A DNA stretch of 34,215 nucleotides. Source: Phycisphaerales bacterium (GTDB lineage: Bacteria > Planctomycetota > Phycisphaerae > Phycisphaerales > SM1A02). The stretch covers positions 2,991,824 to 3,026,038 of the forward strand of contig CP070772.1 in assembly GCA_020345805.1 (NCBI GenBank). The letters are read 5' to 3'. Under the pieces are notes generated by a model that saw only the letters and a program-made list of their open reading frames with translations, was not told the DNA's origin and did not search any database. Positions 1 through 9,181 of this stretch are shown one piece after another. The position numbers and the translations under genes are program-made. Every line of letters begins with the position of its first letter. Within the stretch, counting starts at the first letter, position 1.

Positions 1-1353
1 GGCTCGGGCGAGGAGATCGTGGCGATCGAGTCTGACCGGCAGATGATCCCGGCCAGCAACATGAAGGTCCTCACCAGCGGGGCGGCCCTCCACGCCCTGG
101 GCCCCAACTTCCGCTTCAACACCAAGCTCATGCTCGACGGCGACCGGCTGGTGGTTATCGGCGACGGCGATCCGGCCTTCGGCGACCCGGATCTTCTGAA
201 GCTGATGAGCGTGGACGGCTCCGACGGTCTCGATGTGGACGGCTTTCTCAATCTCTGGATCCAGGCCATGGAGGACACGGGCATCGAATCGATCAGCGAA
301 GTGATCGTCGATGACCGCATCTTCGATCGCCGGTTCGTGCACGAAACCTGGCCCATCGAGCAGCTCAACAGCCGCTCCTTTGCCGAAGTCGCCGGCCTGA
401 CTTTCCATCTCAACGTGCTGCGGTTCTATCCCAAGCCCGTGCCCGGGCAGAGGCCGGACATCACCGATTTTCACCCCAAGACGCACTGGCTTATCCCCGC
501 CAACAGCGCCACCTGCCGCGAGGGCGCTCACGAAGAAAACAGCGGATGGATCGCGCGGAAACACAACACCAACGAGCTGACGTTCTACGGCAACATCAAG
601 ACCTCGAAACGACCGGTGATGGTGCCGGTCACCATCCACAACGTGCCGGAGTTCTTTGCCCAGCTTCTGGCCGAACGCCTGCGTCGGGCGGGCCTGACCG
701 TCGGCGGATACCGCGTGGTGGAGCCCACCGAGGGCGAGTTTGCCGGCCGCCTTCTGGAACCGGTCATCACCACTCCTCTCAGCACCGCCATCACCCGCTG
801 TAACCGCGACAGCAAGAACATCTACGCCGAATGCCTGATTAAGCGCATCGGTCACGCCCGGACCGGTCAGCCCGGTTCGTGGACCAACGGCACGGCGATC
901 GTTCGCCTCGTCATCCACGAGCGCCTCGCCAACCGTATTCTCTCGTCCAACGTGGTCATAGCCGATGCTTCGGGTCTGAGCCGCGAAAACCGCATCGCAC
1001 CCGGGACGATGACCGGGTGGCTGAACTCCTTCCACACCGATGAGACGCTGGGGCCGGTGTTCATCGACAGTCTCGCACACGCCGGCGTCAGCGGTACGCT
1101 CGCCAAGCGATTCAAGGATATCGACCTGCACGGGGCAAGCGTGCAGGCCAAGACCGGGTTCATCAACGGCGTGAGCTGCCTCAGCGGATACGTGACCATG
1201 CCCGACGGGAGGCGCCGCTGCTTCAGCGTCATGGTCAACGACATCCCCGCCCACCGCTATGTCTATACCGCCAAGCGCCTGCAGGAGAAGATCGTCGCCG
1301 CTATCGTCGACGACATGGCGGTGACCGAAGTCCAGGCCCTAGGCGGCGAGTGA
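1..1353 (+). CDS. dacB: D-Ala-D-Ala carboxypeptidase/endopeptidase, PBP4 (peptidase S13) family, 5' partial
   Basis: The frame is open from base 1, so the gene starts left of the window; about 450 residues are visible. PBP4 enzymes are periplasmic and trim or cleave peptide cross-links in peptidoglycan. The three active-site motifs are present in order: SNMK (SxxK, residues 19-22 of the visible frame) in the context PASNMKVLTSGAAL, SKN (SxN) in DSKNIYAE, and KTG in AKTGFINGVSCLSGYV near the C-terminus. The long insertion between the first two motifs fits peptidase S13. The signal peptide and extreme N-terminus are not visible. A GTG at 19 opens the longest in-window ORF but is only about 10 codons before the catalytic serine, so it is not the true start. 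It converges with the dehydrogenase gene that follows. Confidence 0.9.
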   Translation, partial: GSGEEIVAIESDRQMIPASNMKVLTSGAALHALGPNFRFNTKLMLDGDRLVVIGDGDPAFGDPDLLKLMSVDGSDGLDVDGFLNLWIQAMEDTGIESISEVIVDDRIFDRRFVHETWPIEQLNSRSFAEVAGLTFHLNVLRFYPKPVPGQRPDITDFHPKTHWLIPANSATCREGAHEENSGWIARKHNTNELTFYGNIKTSKRPVMVPVTIHNVPEFFAQLLAERLRRAGLTVGGYRVVEPTEGEFAGRLLEPVITTPLSTAITRCNRDSKNIYAECLIKRIGHARTGQPGSWTNGTAIVRLVIHERLANRILSSNVVIADASGLSRENRIAPGTMTGWLNSFHTDETLGPVFIDSLAHAGVSGTLAKRFKDIDLHGASVQAKTGFINGVSCLSGYVTMPDGRRRCFSVMVNDIPAHRYVYTAKRLQEKIVAAIVDDMAVTEVQALGGE

Positions 1354-1450
1354 GAGCGCCCCCGTGCCGGGACGCAGCCCCGGGTCGTCTCCGCGCAAAC
1401 AAGGCTCCCCCGCTCCCCGCGCCACCCGGGCCCGCGCTGCGCTTCATCCC

Positions 1451-1474
1451 GGCGTGAGGTGACGAGGTGTGTCA
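1451..1474. repeat. Degenerate GGTGAC octamer repeat
   Basis: A short run with the GGTGAC core (ggcgtgaggtgacgaggtgt) lies in the convergent spacer and runs into the stop codon of the minus-strand dehydrogenase. It is the weakest member of the octamer family described at 27367, 31114, 32097 and 33544; only two core positions keep the 8-nt spacing. Confidence 0.4.
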
Positions 1475-4441
1475 GCCGAGGATGGCGTTCGCGAAAGCCT
1501 CGATGGGATGCATAGCGGCTCGCCCCGTGCCGTCGCGGATCTGCTGGCGGCAGCTGATCCCCGGGGCGGCGATGACCGCCTGCGGATTCTCGCGAATCGG
1601 TCCGAACAGCGAAATCTCACCGATGGCCAGGGAAAGATCGTAGTGTTCCTTTTCGTACCCGAATGCCCCGGCCATGCCGCAGCAGCCGGAGTCCAGTAGC
1701 CACACCCGATCTCCGAACACTCTGCGAAGCAGGTTTGCCGATCCCTCGGCATCTCCCAGAGCCTTCTGATGACAATGGCCGTGCAACAGGATCGGCCCAT
1801 TCAAGGCGGACCCCACCTGCGGGCGAGAAGTATGGTCATCCCAGCGTGATTCAATGAAATCCTCGATCAGCGAGGTTCTGGCCGCGAGGTCGCGCAACCG
1901 CGCAGTATCCAGCCCCAGCTTCAGATCCACCCAGTCATCAACCACCGCGCTGGCGCAGCTCGGCTCGCAGGCCGCCACCGCGCCCGCCCCGCTTTCTTCG
2001 ACACTGCGCATCAATGCCTCGGCAGACTCGCGGCAGACGCGCACCGCCTCGGCCAGCATGCCCTGGCTTATCAGTGATCTGCCGCAACAACCCATCCGCG
2101 GCAGAATCACTCGATAACCCAGCGCTTCCAGTACCCGCACCGCGGCCCGTCCGATCTGCGGCTCGTAATAGACGGTGAAACAGTCCGGCAGCAGCACCAC
2201 CGTCGGCCCATCGGTCTTTACTTTGGAGCCGTGCCGCGCGAACCAGCGATACAGCGACGGGCCGAACGCGGGCAGACGCCGGCGACGGTCGAATCCCATC
2301 GCGAGGTTGACCGCCGCCCGCACGGGCGCAACGCGGCCCGCCAGATTGAAAACCGGATGGAACATCGAGCCGACGCGGCCGAGTGTCCGCGTGCGGCCGA
2401 TCAGTCTCTTGCGCAACGGAGGGCCGCCGGCGGCGCGATAGGCCTGGGCGGTGAACTCGGCTTTGAGCTTCGCGATATCGACGTTGCTGGGGCATTCGCT
2501 CTTGCAGGCCTTGCATGACAGGCACAGGTCCAGCGTCTGTCGGGTCTGGGGATCGTTCCATAGCGGCGATGTTCCGTCCGGTGAGAGCTGTCCCGTGATG
2601 GCCAGGCGGAGGGCGTTCCCCCGCCCGCGGCTGGCGTGGCGCTCATCCCGGGTGGTGCGATATGACGGGCACATCGTCCCGCCCTCCATCCTCCTACAGG
2701 TGCCGGCACCGTTGCACAACTCCACCGCCTCGGCGAAACCGTGTTCCGCCTCATAGCGATAGAACGTCTCGACCCCCGGAACTTGAATCATCTCTTGATG
2801 CGGCAGGACTCTCAGATGGGCAGCCATCGGCCGGGGACCGACAATGTTGCCGGGATTGAGAAGATTCATGGGGTCGAAGACGGCCTTGATTTTTCGGAAC
2901 GCCTCGCAAATGTCGCGGCCGTAGAAGCGATCGAGGAGGTGGGAGCGCAGGCGGCCGTCGCCGTGCTCCCCGGACAGCGCGCCGCCGTATTCCACCACGA
3001 GGTCCGTCACTTCCGCGGCGATCTCCTCCATCATCCGCCGGTCATCCCCATCGCGCAGACAGATAAGCGGCCTGACGTGCAGACAGCCGACGGAGGCGTG
3101 GGCGTAGTAGGCCGCTTTCGTCCCGTGCGAATCAACGATCCGGCGGAAGCGCTCGATGAAAGCCGGCAGGTGTTCGGGATTGACCGCGGTGTCCTCTACG
3201 AACGCGATCGGCTTGCGCAGGCCGGGCAATCCGTGCAGCAACGGCTCACCGGCCTTGCGCAGCTTCCAGGCCCGGTCCATCGAAATCGCATCGACATACT
3301 GTCGCACAGAATCAGCGTCGAACCGATCCGTCAGGGCGCCCATTCGGTCGCGTAGTTCCTCCTCATCATCAGCGAAATACTCGACGTACAACACCGTCCG
3401 GGCGGGTTTGTCCGAAGACCTCGGCAGAAGGTCCGCGTACCGTCGGCACTCGGGATTGCGCATGGCCAGATCCAGCACGACATCGTCGATTAACTCCACC
3501 GCCGCCGGCCCGGTCTGCAGGATCGGGGCGACCACCTGCAGGGCCTCGCTTACGCTTCCGAAGGGCACGATCGACAGCCCTTTGCAGTTGGGCGCGGAAA
3601 CGAGTTTCAGCTTCGCCTCCACCACCACGCCCAGCGTGCCTTCGGCGCCGCAGATGAGATGGGCCAGATTGACCTTGTCGAAAGTGCCGGGCGTCGACGC
3701 CTCGAGCTGATCGAGCAGCAGATCGAGGTTGTAGCCGTTGACACGGCGAAGGGTCTTGGGAAAGCGCTTGCGGATTTGATCTCGCAGCGGCAGAGCGATC
3801 TCCGCGACCTGGTCGGTGATTTCGCGAACCCGACCATTTCGGGCTGCGGCACCTTCATCAAAGGCGAGCCGCGTGCCGTCGGACATGAGGACATCCAGCG
3901 CCAGGATGTGATCGACGGTGCGACCGTAGAGGATCGAATGCGCCCCGGCGGAGTTGTTGCCGATCATCCCGCCGAGGCAGGCATGTGAGGAAGTGGCGAC
4001 ATCGGGCCCGAACATGAGCCGATGCGGTTTCAGGGTTATGTTAAACTCGTCCAGCACCAGCCCCGGCTCCACCCGCGCCGCAACGCCCCCCGCATCGACT
4101 TCCCGTACCTTCCGGCAACGCCTGGAGAAGTCGATCACGACCGCCGCATTCACCGCCTGACCGGCCAGCGAAGTTCCCCCGCCTCGCGGCAACACCGGAA
4201 GCCCGTTCCCGGCGCAATACCGCACCACCGCTTCGGCATCGTTGATCCCCTGCGGAATCACCACGCCGATCGGCTCCACCTGGTACATGCTCGCGTCGGT
4301 GGCGTAAAGCATGCGATCGTGACGGCCGAAGCGCACCTCGCCTTTGATCAGCGAGGAAAGATCGCCGGCGATGGCGCGAAGGCGCCGGTCATCAAGCCCT
4401 GCCGGTCCGGATGGAAGTGCCGCCTGATGATCGTCGGCCAT
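1472..4441 (-). CDS. YdiJ-like FAD-linked oxidase / 4Fe-4S dehydrogenase (D-2-hydroxyacid type)
   Basis: A single-chain fusion of about 989 residues, close in size to E. coli YdiJ. The N-terminal FAD-binding (PCMH/FAD_binding_4) domain has the flavin loop PRGGGTSLAG near residue 90 and a GGMIGNNSAGAHS segment; the FAD-oxidase C-terminal domain follows. Cysteine clusters for Fe-S centres start near residue 576 (CNGAGTC, later MCPSYR) and 640 (CLSCKACKSECP). Two CCG modules follow near residues 785 and 920 (MGCCGRS, SGCCGMAGAFG). The family oxidises D-2-hydroxyacids such as D-lactate, glycolate or D-2-hydroxyglutarate and passes electrons to a membrane acceptor; the exact substrate cannot be read here. 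I chose the ATG at 4441. An in-frame TTG at 4468 would add nine residues; neither has a clear ribosome site. It starts 29 nt after the upstream thioredoxin gene and is probably cotranscribed. Confidence 0.88.
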   Translation of the reverse strand: MADDHQAALPSGPAGLDDRRLRAIAGDLSSLIKGEVRFGRHDRMLYATDASMYQVEPIGVVIPQGINDAEAVVRYCAGNGLPVLPRGGGTSLAGQAVNAAVVIDFSRRCRKVREVDAGGVAARVEPGLVLDEFNITLKPHRLMFGPDVATSSHACLGGMIGNNSAGAHSILYGRTVDHILALDVLMSDGTRLAFDEGAAARNGRVREITDQVAEIALPLRDQIRKRFPKTLRRVNGYNLDLLLDQLEASTPGTFDKVNLAHLICGAEGTLGVVVEAKLKLVSAPNCKGLSIVPFGSVSEALQVVAPILQTGPAAVELIDDVVLDLAMRNPECRRYADLLPRSSDKPARTVLYVEYFADDEEELRDRMGALTDRFDADSVRQYVDAISMDRAWKLRKAGEPLLHGLPGLRKPIAFVEDTAVNPEHLPAFIERFRRIVDSHGTKAAYYAHASVGCLHVRPLICLRDGDDRRMMEEIAAEVTDLVVEYGGALSGEHGDGRLRSHLLDRFYGRDICEAFRKIKAVFDPMNLLNPGNIVGPRPMAAHLRVLPHQEMIQVPGVETFYRYEAEHGFAEAVELCNGAGTCRRMEGGTMCPSYRTTRDERHASRGRGNALRLAITGQLSPDGTSPLWNDPQTRQTLDLCLSCKACKSECPSNVDIAKLKAEFTAQAYRAAGGPPLRKRLIGRTRTLGRVGSMFHPVFNLAGRVAPVRAAVNLAMGFDRRRRLPAFGPSLYRWFARHGSKVKTDGPTVVLLPDCFTVYYEPQIGRAAVRVLEALGYRVILPRMGCCGRSLISQGMLAEAVRVCRESAEALMRSVEESGAGAVAACEPSCASAVVDDWVDLKLGLDTARLRDLAARTSLIEDFIESRWDDHTSRPQVGSALNGPILLHGHCHQKALGDAEGSANLLRRVFGDRVWLLDSGCCGMAGAFGYEKEHYDLSLAIGEISLFGPIRENPQAVIAAPGISCRQQIRDGTGRAAMHPIEAFANAILG

Positions 4442-4470
4442 GCGATGGTCTCGTTGCGTGCCGGGCAAGG

Positions 4471-5835
4471 TCAGTCGCCGGACGGCTTTGCTCCGGATTC
4501 GGCCTGCGATCGATCGCCCGACGACTCCAGCGCTTCAAGCGCATCGGTGATCTGTTTGCGGAGCGCCTCTGGCGTTGCGGCCCCGATGTGGAAGGTATGC
4601 ACGATCCCGTCGGACCTGATCACCACCGTGGTCGGGATACCGGAGATTCCGTAAGCGACCGCGGTTTCGTTGGTGTAATCGATGGCCACGGGCAGGGTGA
4701 ACTTGTTGCTCTGCCAGAACTGGCCCACGAGCTTGAGCCTCTCGTCCTGCCCGGCCCCTTCTCCGCCTGTCTTCTCCCAGATGTTGACGGTGAGGATCTT
4801 CACGGGCAGCTCCTGCTCATCAACCCAGCGGGCAACTTCGTGCAGCCCGGGCAGGGCCTTGCGGCACGGGCCGCACCAGGTGGCCCAGAAATCCAGCACC
4901 ACCACCTGCCCTCGCAGCTCCTCCAGATCGACGGCGTCGCCATCGGCGGTGGCCAGGGTGAACGGCGGGGCGACTTTTCCGATCAGCTCCGAACCGCCGG
5001 CCTCCGCAGGCCCGGCGGGGACCGGTCCTGCCGCCGGATCGGGCGGGGGAATCAGCGTCGCCAGCAGGCCGACCCGCTGACGGTCCCCCCGAGAGAACGT
5101 GTATTCCTTCGGATCGGGCGGCTGTTCAAAGGTCTGGTATTCAAACCGGTACCGCGTGGTCTGAACAGCCCCTTCCTGAATGAACTCCCCGCCGGTGACC
5201 GTATGCTCGACAGATTGGATCAGAAGCGACCTGGGATCGACGCGGAGCACCATCGAACCATCCGATCCCTTGAGGGTTATCTGCCGGAGCTTCCTGGCCG
5301 GCTTGTCTTCCTCGACCGCGACCTCGACCTCCTCGACCGACACGGGCACGATCTCGGGCGTGGCGGTGTGCAGTTCCCACCAGAGGAACTCCGGCTCCGG
5401 ATCGCCCCACAAGATCGCCAGGTGCGGATAGGGCAGATCGCGGAGTGCGTCGAGGAGAAGCCAATACGGCGCCCCGTCCAGCACCTCAGTGAAATACGAA
5501 TGGTCGACGTCTTCGTGGATGGCGAAGAGATCGCCGTCGTTGATGTAGCAGGTGAAGCCGCGGATCCTGAGCAGGCCGTCGCCTCCCTTCAGGTACAGAA
5601 ATTCCGCCTCGACTTCGTCGCCCTCGGAGGTGGTTTCGCCCTGAGTAAGCTCGATTCTCAGCGTGCTCTTGACGCGCAAGGCGGGGCGCTTGCGGTAGGT
5701 CTGGACCACTTTATCCAGGGCCTTGACGGCGGCCTGATCGGGTTCGAAAACCTCCGCCTCTTGTGCCCCGGCCGGGTGGGGTGCAATGGCCAGAGAAGCA
5801 GCCACGGCCAGAACGATGCCGGTTTCGATTCTCAT
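4471..5835 (-). CDS. Secreted LolA/DUF2092-like + TlpA thioredoxin fusion, CGPC active site
   Basis: 454 residues. A signal peptide (about residues 1-24, ending PAGAQ) is followed by a beta-rich region of roughly residues 30-250 that resembles the LolA-like/DUF2092 fold, a Pro/Ala linker (about 263-282), and a TlpA/redoxin domain from about residue 285. The thioredoxin site is FWATWCGPC with CGPC at 321-324, and a cis-Pro context GIPTTVVI lies downstream. TlpA proteins are envelope thiol-disulfide reductases. Family knowledge does not say what the LolA-like half binds; a lipid or lipoprotein ligand is a guess. The ATG at 5835 has a GGAGGT ribosome site 6 nt upstream. It is the second of two tandem paralogues; see 5987-7225. 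Confidence 0.85.
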   Translation of the reverse strand: MRIETGIVLAVAASLAIAPHPAGAQEAEVFEPDQAAVKALDKVVQTYRKRPALRVKSTLRIELTQGETTSEGDEVEAEFLYLKGGDGLLRIRGFTCYINDGDLFAIHEDVDHSYFTEVLDGAPYWLLLDALRDLPYPHLAILWGDPEPEFLWWELHTATPEIVPVSVEEVEVAVEEDKPARKLRQITLKGSDGSMVLRVDPRSLLIQSVEHTVTGGEFIQEGAVQTTRYRFEYQTFEQPPDPKEYTFSRGDRQRVGLLATLIPPPDPAAGPVPAGPAEAGGSELIGKVAPPFTLATADGDAVDLEELRGQVVVLDFWATWCGPCRKALPGLHEVARWVDEQELPVKILTVNIWEKTGGEGAGQDERLKLVGQFWQSNKFTLPVAIDYTNETAVAYGISGIPTTVVIRSDGIVHTFHIGAATPEALRKQITDALEALESSGDRSQAESGAKPSGD

Positions 5836-5910
5836 CGCGCCACCTCCACGTGGTGCTGCCGTCCAGGAAGATGATACGGCCGATCGGGCGGTGCGGGCGG
5901 GATCCGGGGC

Positions 5911-5949
5911 AAAAGCGGCGCGGATCCGGCGAGGCCGCCGGATCCGCGC
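5911..5949 (-). terminator. Intrinsic terminator after the CGWC thioredoxin gene
   Basis: Perfect 14-bp inverted repeat (GCGCGGATCCGGCG at 5918-5931 and its complement at 5936-5949, loop aggc). Read on the minus strand it is followed by CGCTTTT. It lies 38 nt past the stop of the minus-strand gene at 5987, in the gap before the paralogue, so the two thioredoxin genes may be partly uncoupled. Confidence 0.75.
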
Positions 5950-5986
5950 GGAGTCTTTACCTCTTTGTCGAGCCGCCTGATGCGGG

Positions 5987-7225
5987 CTATTCCAGGGCCT
6001 TGGCGGCGTCGTCCTTGAGCATCTTGATCATCTCCGGGCTGTAGCCTTGATGGATGTTGGCGATATTCCCGTCCGGGCCGACGACCACGGTCGCGGGAAT
6101 GCCCCGGAAGCCGTATTTGCCCACCAGGGCGTCGCCCTTGTCCAGCAGAATGGGGATCGTCCAGCCCTTGCCCTTCCAGAACTCGACCACCTCTTCGGTC
6201 GACTTGCGCTCCCAGCAGTTGACGGCGAATACCTTGATGGGTTGACCGGTGGCGGCGGCCCAGTCGTGGAATTCCTGGAGGAGCGGCATGGCCCTGATGC
6301 ACCAGCCGCACCAGGTGGCCCAGAAGTCCAGAACCACTACCTGGCCTCGAAGATCCTTCAGAGCCACGGTCTCACCGCCCGGGGTCTGCAACGTGAAGTC
6401 GTGCGCGGGTGTGCCGACCGCGCCTGAACCCTGCGGCTGGGGCTCCTCCGGCATGGAAGGCATAAGCTCCTCCAGGCTCTTGACCATCTCGCGATCGCCC
6501 GCCTGGAAAGTGATAGGCGATTCCAGCTTCTTGGCGATCTTCGGCTTGTACGTCACCACCAGCTGCATGCCCTGCCCGGCGGGTGCATCAGGCGGCGTGA
6601 CGCTGATCATTTGATGCACCACAAGCTTGCTCTTGGAGTCCACGCGGATCCTGGCCGTACCTTCATCTCCCTTGATGCTCAGGTCATGGGCGGGTGAACC
6701 GTCCGCCTGCTCGACCTGCTCGACGCCGTCAAACCTGGCATTGCTGAGCATGCCCATGGTGAAGCTGTCGAGACCGCCTTCCTCCACGGATCCGTATCTG
6801 AGCAGGTAGTGGAAGGGAAGGATGGCCTCGCCCTCCGAGAGCTTGGCGGCGGTCTGGATGATGTCGCCTTCGACCTTGCGCTGCAGGTACTTGTCGGACG
6901 CGCCGTCAAGCTCCAGGTAGAGATGGCCGCCCAGGGTCGTCATGATCATCCCCATCACCTCGAATCGGGATCGGTCGCCCTTGCCCAGAACGACCGAACC
7001 GGGTTCCTTTTCCCGGCCTAACGGGCTGATGATCTCCATCGTGAACTGATCGTTTACGGTGGGGGCTTTGCGGTAGGCCTTGGCCATTTCCTTCAGCAGC
7101 GCCCGGGCTTCTGCGGCGACTTTCGGTGCCGGCTGAACGTCCGGGGCGCCGTTCGGCGACTGAGCGCAGACGGGTGAGCCGGCCGCCAGAATTCCTGCCA
7201 GCACGGTAGTCAGAGTGATTCGCAT
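5987..7225 (-). CDS. Secreted LolA/DUF2092-like + TlpA thioredoxin fusion, CGWC active site
   Basis: 412 residues with the same layout as the neighbouring 454-residue protein: signal peptide (about 1-21, ending PVCAQ), LolA/DUF2092-like region (about 35-250), short linker, TlpA-like domain from about 270. The active site is FWATWCGWC, with CGWC at 306-309 rather than CGPC; the cis-Pro context GIPATVVVG is kept. Replacing the central Pro changes redox potential in known thioredoxin-fold proteins, so the two paralogues may work at different potentials. The ATG at 7225 has a GGAG site about 7 nt upstream. It starts 42 nt after folK and ends before a strong terminator. The DUF2092 assignment rests on pattern only. 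Confidence 0.85.
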   Translation of the reverse strand: MRITLTTVLAGILAAGSPVCAQSPNGAPDVQPAPKVAAEARALLKEMAKAYRKAPTVNDQFTMEIISPLGREKEPGSVVLGKGDRSRFEVMGMIMTTLGGHLYLELDGASDKYLQRKVEGDIIQTAAKLSEGEAILPFHYLLRYGSVEEGGLDSFTMGMLSNARFDGVEQVEQADGSPAHDLSIKGDEGTARIRVDSKSKLVVHQMISVTPPDAPAGQGMQLVVTYKPKIAKKLESPITFQAGDREMVKSLEELMPSMPEEPQPQGSGAVGTPAHDFTLQTPGGETVALKDLRGQVVVLDFWATWCGWCIRAMPLLQEFHDWAAATGQPIKVFAVNCWERKSTEEVVEFWKGKGWTIPILLDKGDALVGKYGFRGIPATVVVGPDGNIANIHQGYSPEMIKMLKDDAAKALE

Positions 7226-7267
7226 GGTGATCTCCAGGGGTTCGGATGAAAGGCTCCAACGAGTGGC

Positions 7268-7822
7268 CTACCGTGAGAGCCAACCCAATGAACACGAAAC
7301 GTCGGGGGCATATTCCATGGCGGTTTCAGCCGGCAGGCTGCTGAGCAGGCTTTCTACCGTCACCTTCAGCACCGGATGCAAAGCGCCCGGAGCAATCTGG
7401 GCCAGAGGTCGGAGCACGAAATCCCGCTTGTGCATGAGCGGGTGCGGCACCGTGAGGTCGGGCTCGTCTATGACCGATTCTCCACACATCAGCAGGTCCA
7501 GATCCAGCGGCCGGGGTCCCCACCGCCGCTCTTCGGCGCGGTTGCGCCCGTGCTCGGCCTCGATTTCCTGGCACCTCTGCAAGAGCCGGCGCGGGGAGAG
7601 CGTCGTCTCGAGCCGTACCGCGGCATTGAGGTAATCGTTCTGGCAGGCCGGGCCGATCGGTTTGGACTCGACGACTTCGCTGACAGTGGTAATCGTCACC
7701 CCGGGCGTTGCCCTCAGTGACCGCACCGCGGATTCGATTGCCGCGAGACGATCGCCCAGGTTGCTGCCCAGCGCTATGTAAGCCGTCTCAGCCACTGCCG
7801 GACTCTCCTGCTGTCGGCGCAT
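7268..7822 (-). CDS. folK: 2-amino-4-hydroxy-6-hydroxymethyldihydropteridine diphosphokinase
   Basis: HPPK transfers pyrophosphate from ATP to 6-hydroxymethyl-7,8-dihydropterin in folate synthesis. 184 residues with the family hallmarks: N-terminal YIALGSNLGDR; the signature RWGPRPLDLDLL (Asp pair for Mg-ATP); then VPHPLMHKRDFVLRPLAQIAP. The ATG at 7822 lies 1 nt past the cinA stop codon, so translation is probably coupled. No other folate gene is visible in the window. Confidence 0.95.
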   Translation of the reverse strand: MRRQQESPAVAETAYIALGSNLGDRLAAIESAVRSLRATPGVTITTVSEVVESKPIGPACQNDYLNAAVRLETTLSPRRLLQRCQEIEAEHGRNRAEERRWGPRPLDLDLLMCGESVIDEPDLTVPHPLMHKRDFVLRPLAQIAPGALHPVLKVTVESLLSSLPAETAMEYAPDVSCSLGWLSR

Positions 7823-7823
7823 C

Positions 7824-9113
7824 TTACCGCGGAACCTGCCAGAGCAAGGGCATATCGTCGCTTACGCCCAGCAGCGAAAAACGCAGTATCTGAAGAGCGC
7901 TTTTCACCGTTCGGTCTCGCACCGCGGTGCGGCCGCGGGTGAACCGGAACCGCCGAACGCTCGCGCTGCTCCCTTCACGATCCTTTCTCGCCAGTGCAAT
8001 GAAAACCGTGCCCACGGGCTTGGCATCGGTGCCTCCGTCCGGACCGGCAATCCCCGTGGTGGACAGGGCGAAATCGGCCCCTGCGGCCTTCAGGGCGCCT
8101 CGGGCCATGGCCTCGGCCACCTCTTCAGAGACCGCTCCGAAGGTTTGGAGCATGCCAAGCGGCACGCCCAGACACGATGCCTTCAGTTTGTCGGAATAGG
8201 TCACCCAGCCCCCGCGGTAGTACGCGCTGGAGCCGGCCTCATCAACGACCGTCTTGCCCAGCCAGCCGCCGGTGCAGGATTCGGCCGTTGTCAATGTCTT
8301 GCCGGCCTCGCCCAGCAACCCGCCGACCACCGATGACAGGCTTGCGTCATCGCGTCCGTAACAGTACGGCTGCCAGGCCTCCTCCACCCGGGAGGCCGTT
8401 TCTTCCAGTGCATTCTCCGCTTTTCCGGGAGCGCCCAGCACCCGAATTCGGGCGCTGATTATCGCTTCGCTGGCGGTGGTTCCCACCAGTATTTTCCGGT
8501 CGCGTTCGGTCAGGGCCCCCAACCGCTCGGCCGCGCTCGCCTCGCCCAGGCCGTACTCGTGCACGTTTATGGTGCGCAACACCTCGCCATCCACGGACTC
8601 CGGCAGGTCCGGGGCGACGTGGTCCGTGAACATCGGCTTCATTTCCCGCGGCGGACCGGGCAGGGCATAGACCAGACACTCCTGATGACGGCCCGCCAGG
8701 CCCGGTGCCGTGCCGTGGGAATTGGGCAGCATGCGCATGATCTCCGGCCGCTGCGCTTGTGATCGGTTCGTCTCGGGCATCGGGATCCGGTGCTCGGCGA
8801 ACCACCGTTCAAGCCCGGCCAGGGCGTCCGTATCCGCCACCAATGGCCGGTCGGGCGTCAGCACGTCCCCCAGCGCTTCGCGGGTCAGGTCGTCCTCCGT
8901 CGGCCCCAGCCCACCGGTGATCACCAGCAGGTCATAGCGGGCGGTCAGATCGCGGATCGCGGCCGCCAGAGCTACCCGGTCGTCCATCATGGTGCGATGC
9001 TCGTCGGTGAGGATGGACCGGGCGGCAAGCTCGCGGGCCAGCCACGCGCTGTTCGTGTCCAGGGCCTGACCCAGGGCCAGCTCATCGCCGATTGACAGCA
9101 GTGCAGCACGCAT
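7824..9113 (-). CDS. cinA: CinA: MoCF-like domain plus nicotinamide-nucleotide amidohydrolase
   Basis: 429 residues, the usual CinA length. The N-terminal half has the molybdopterin-binding-like fold of the CinA pyrophosphatase domain (LLSIGDELALGQALDTNSAW, then ITGGLGPTEDD). The C-terminal domain, from about residue 265, has the PncC deamidase motif TTAESCTGGWLG and a STTGIAGPDGGT segment. Family role: recycling nicotinamide mononucleotide and hydrolysing ADP-ribose-type nucleotides. It heads a tight minus-strand series with folK. No Shine-Dalgarno sequence precedes the ATG; instead TACGAT lies 8 nt upstream, suggesting a leaderless transcript. Confidence 0.95.
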   Translation of the reverse strand: MRAALLSIGDELALGQALDTNSAWLARELAARSILTDEHRTMMDDRVALAAAIRDLTARYDLLVITGGLGPTEDDLTREALGDVLTPDRPLVADTDALAGLERWFAEHRIPMPETNRSQAQRPEIMRMLPNSHGTAPGLAGRHQECLVYALPGPPREMKPMFTDHVAPDLPESVDGEVLRTINVHEYGLGEASAAERLGALTERDRKILVGTTASEAIISARIRVLGAPGKAENALEETASRVEEAWQPYCYGRDDASLSSVVGGLLGEAGKTLTTAESCTGGWLGKTVVDEAGSSAYYRGGWVTYSDKLKASCLGVPLGMLQTFGAVSEEVAEAMARGALKAAGADFALSTTGIAGPDGGTDAKPVGTVFIALARKDREGSSASVRRFRFTRGRTAVRDRTVKSALQILRFSLLGVSDDMPLLWQVPR

Positions 9114-9121
9114 GAGCCAAC

Positions 9122-9127
9122 ATCGTA
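9122..9127 (-). promoter_or_regulatory. Putative -10 element (TACGAT) of leaderless cinA
   Basis: TACGAT with an 8-nt spacer (GTTGGCTC) to the cinA ATG. Transcription would begin at or next to the start codon. No convincing -35 box is seen. Confidence 0.45.
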
Positions 9128-9181
9128 GCTGCGCGGGAATGCCGAACCCACCCGAAGCGGGACGCAGCCGCGCCCGGCCGC

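Noticed and set aside
4411..5874. 487-codon plus-strand ORF antisense to the CGPC thioredoxin gene
   Set aside because: The minus-strand frame has a signal peptide, a CGPC thioredoxin site and a ribosome site; the plus-strand frame is a high-GC shadow with no family signal.
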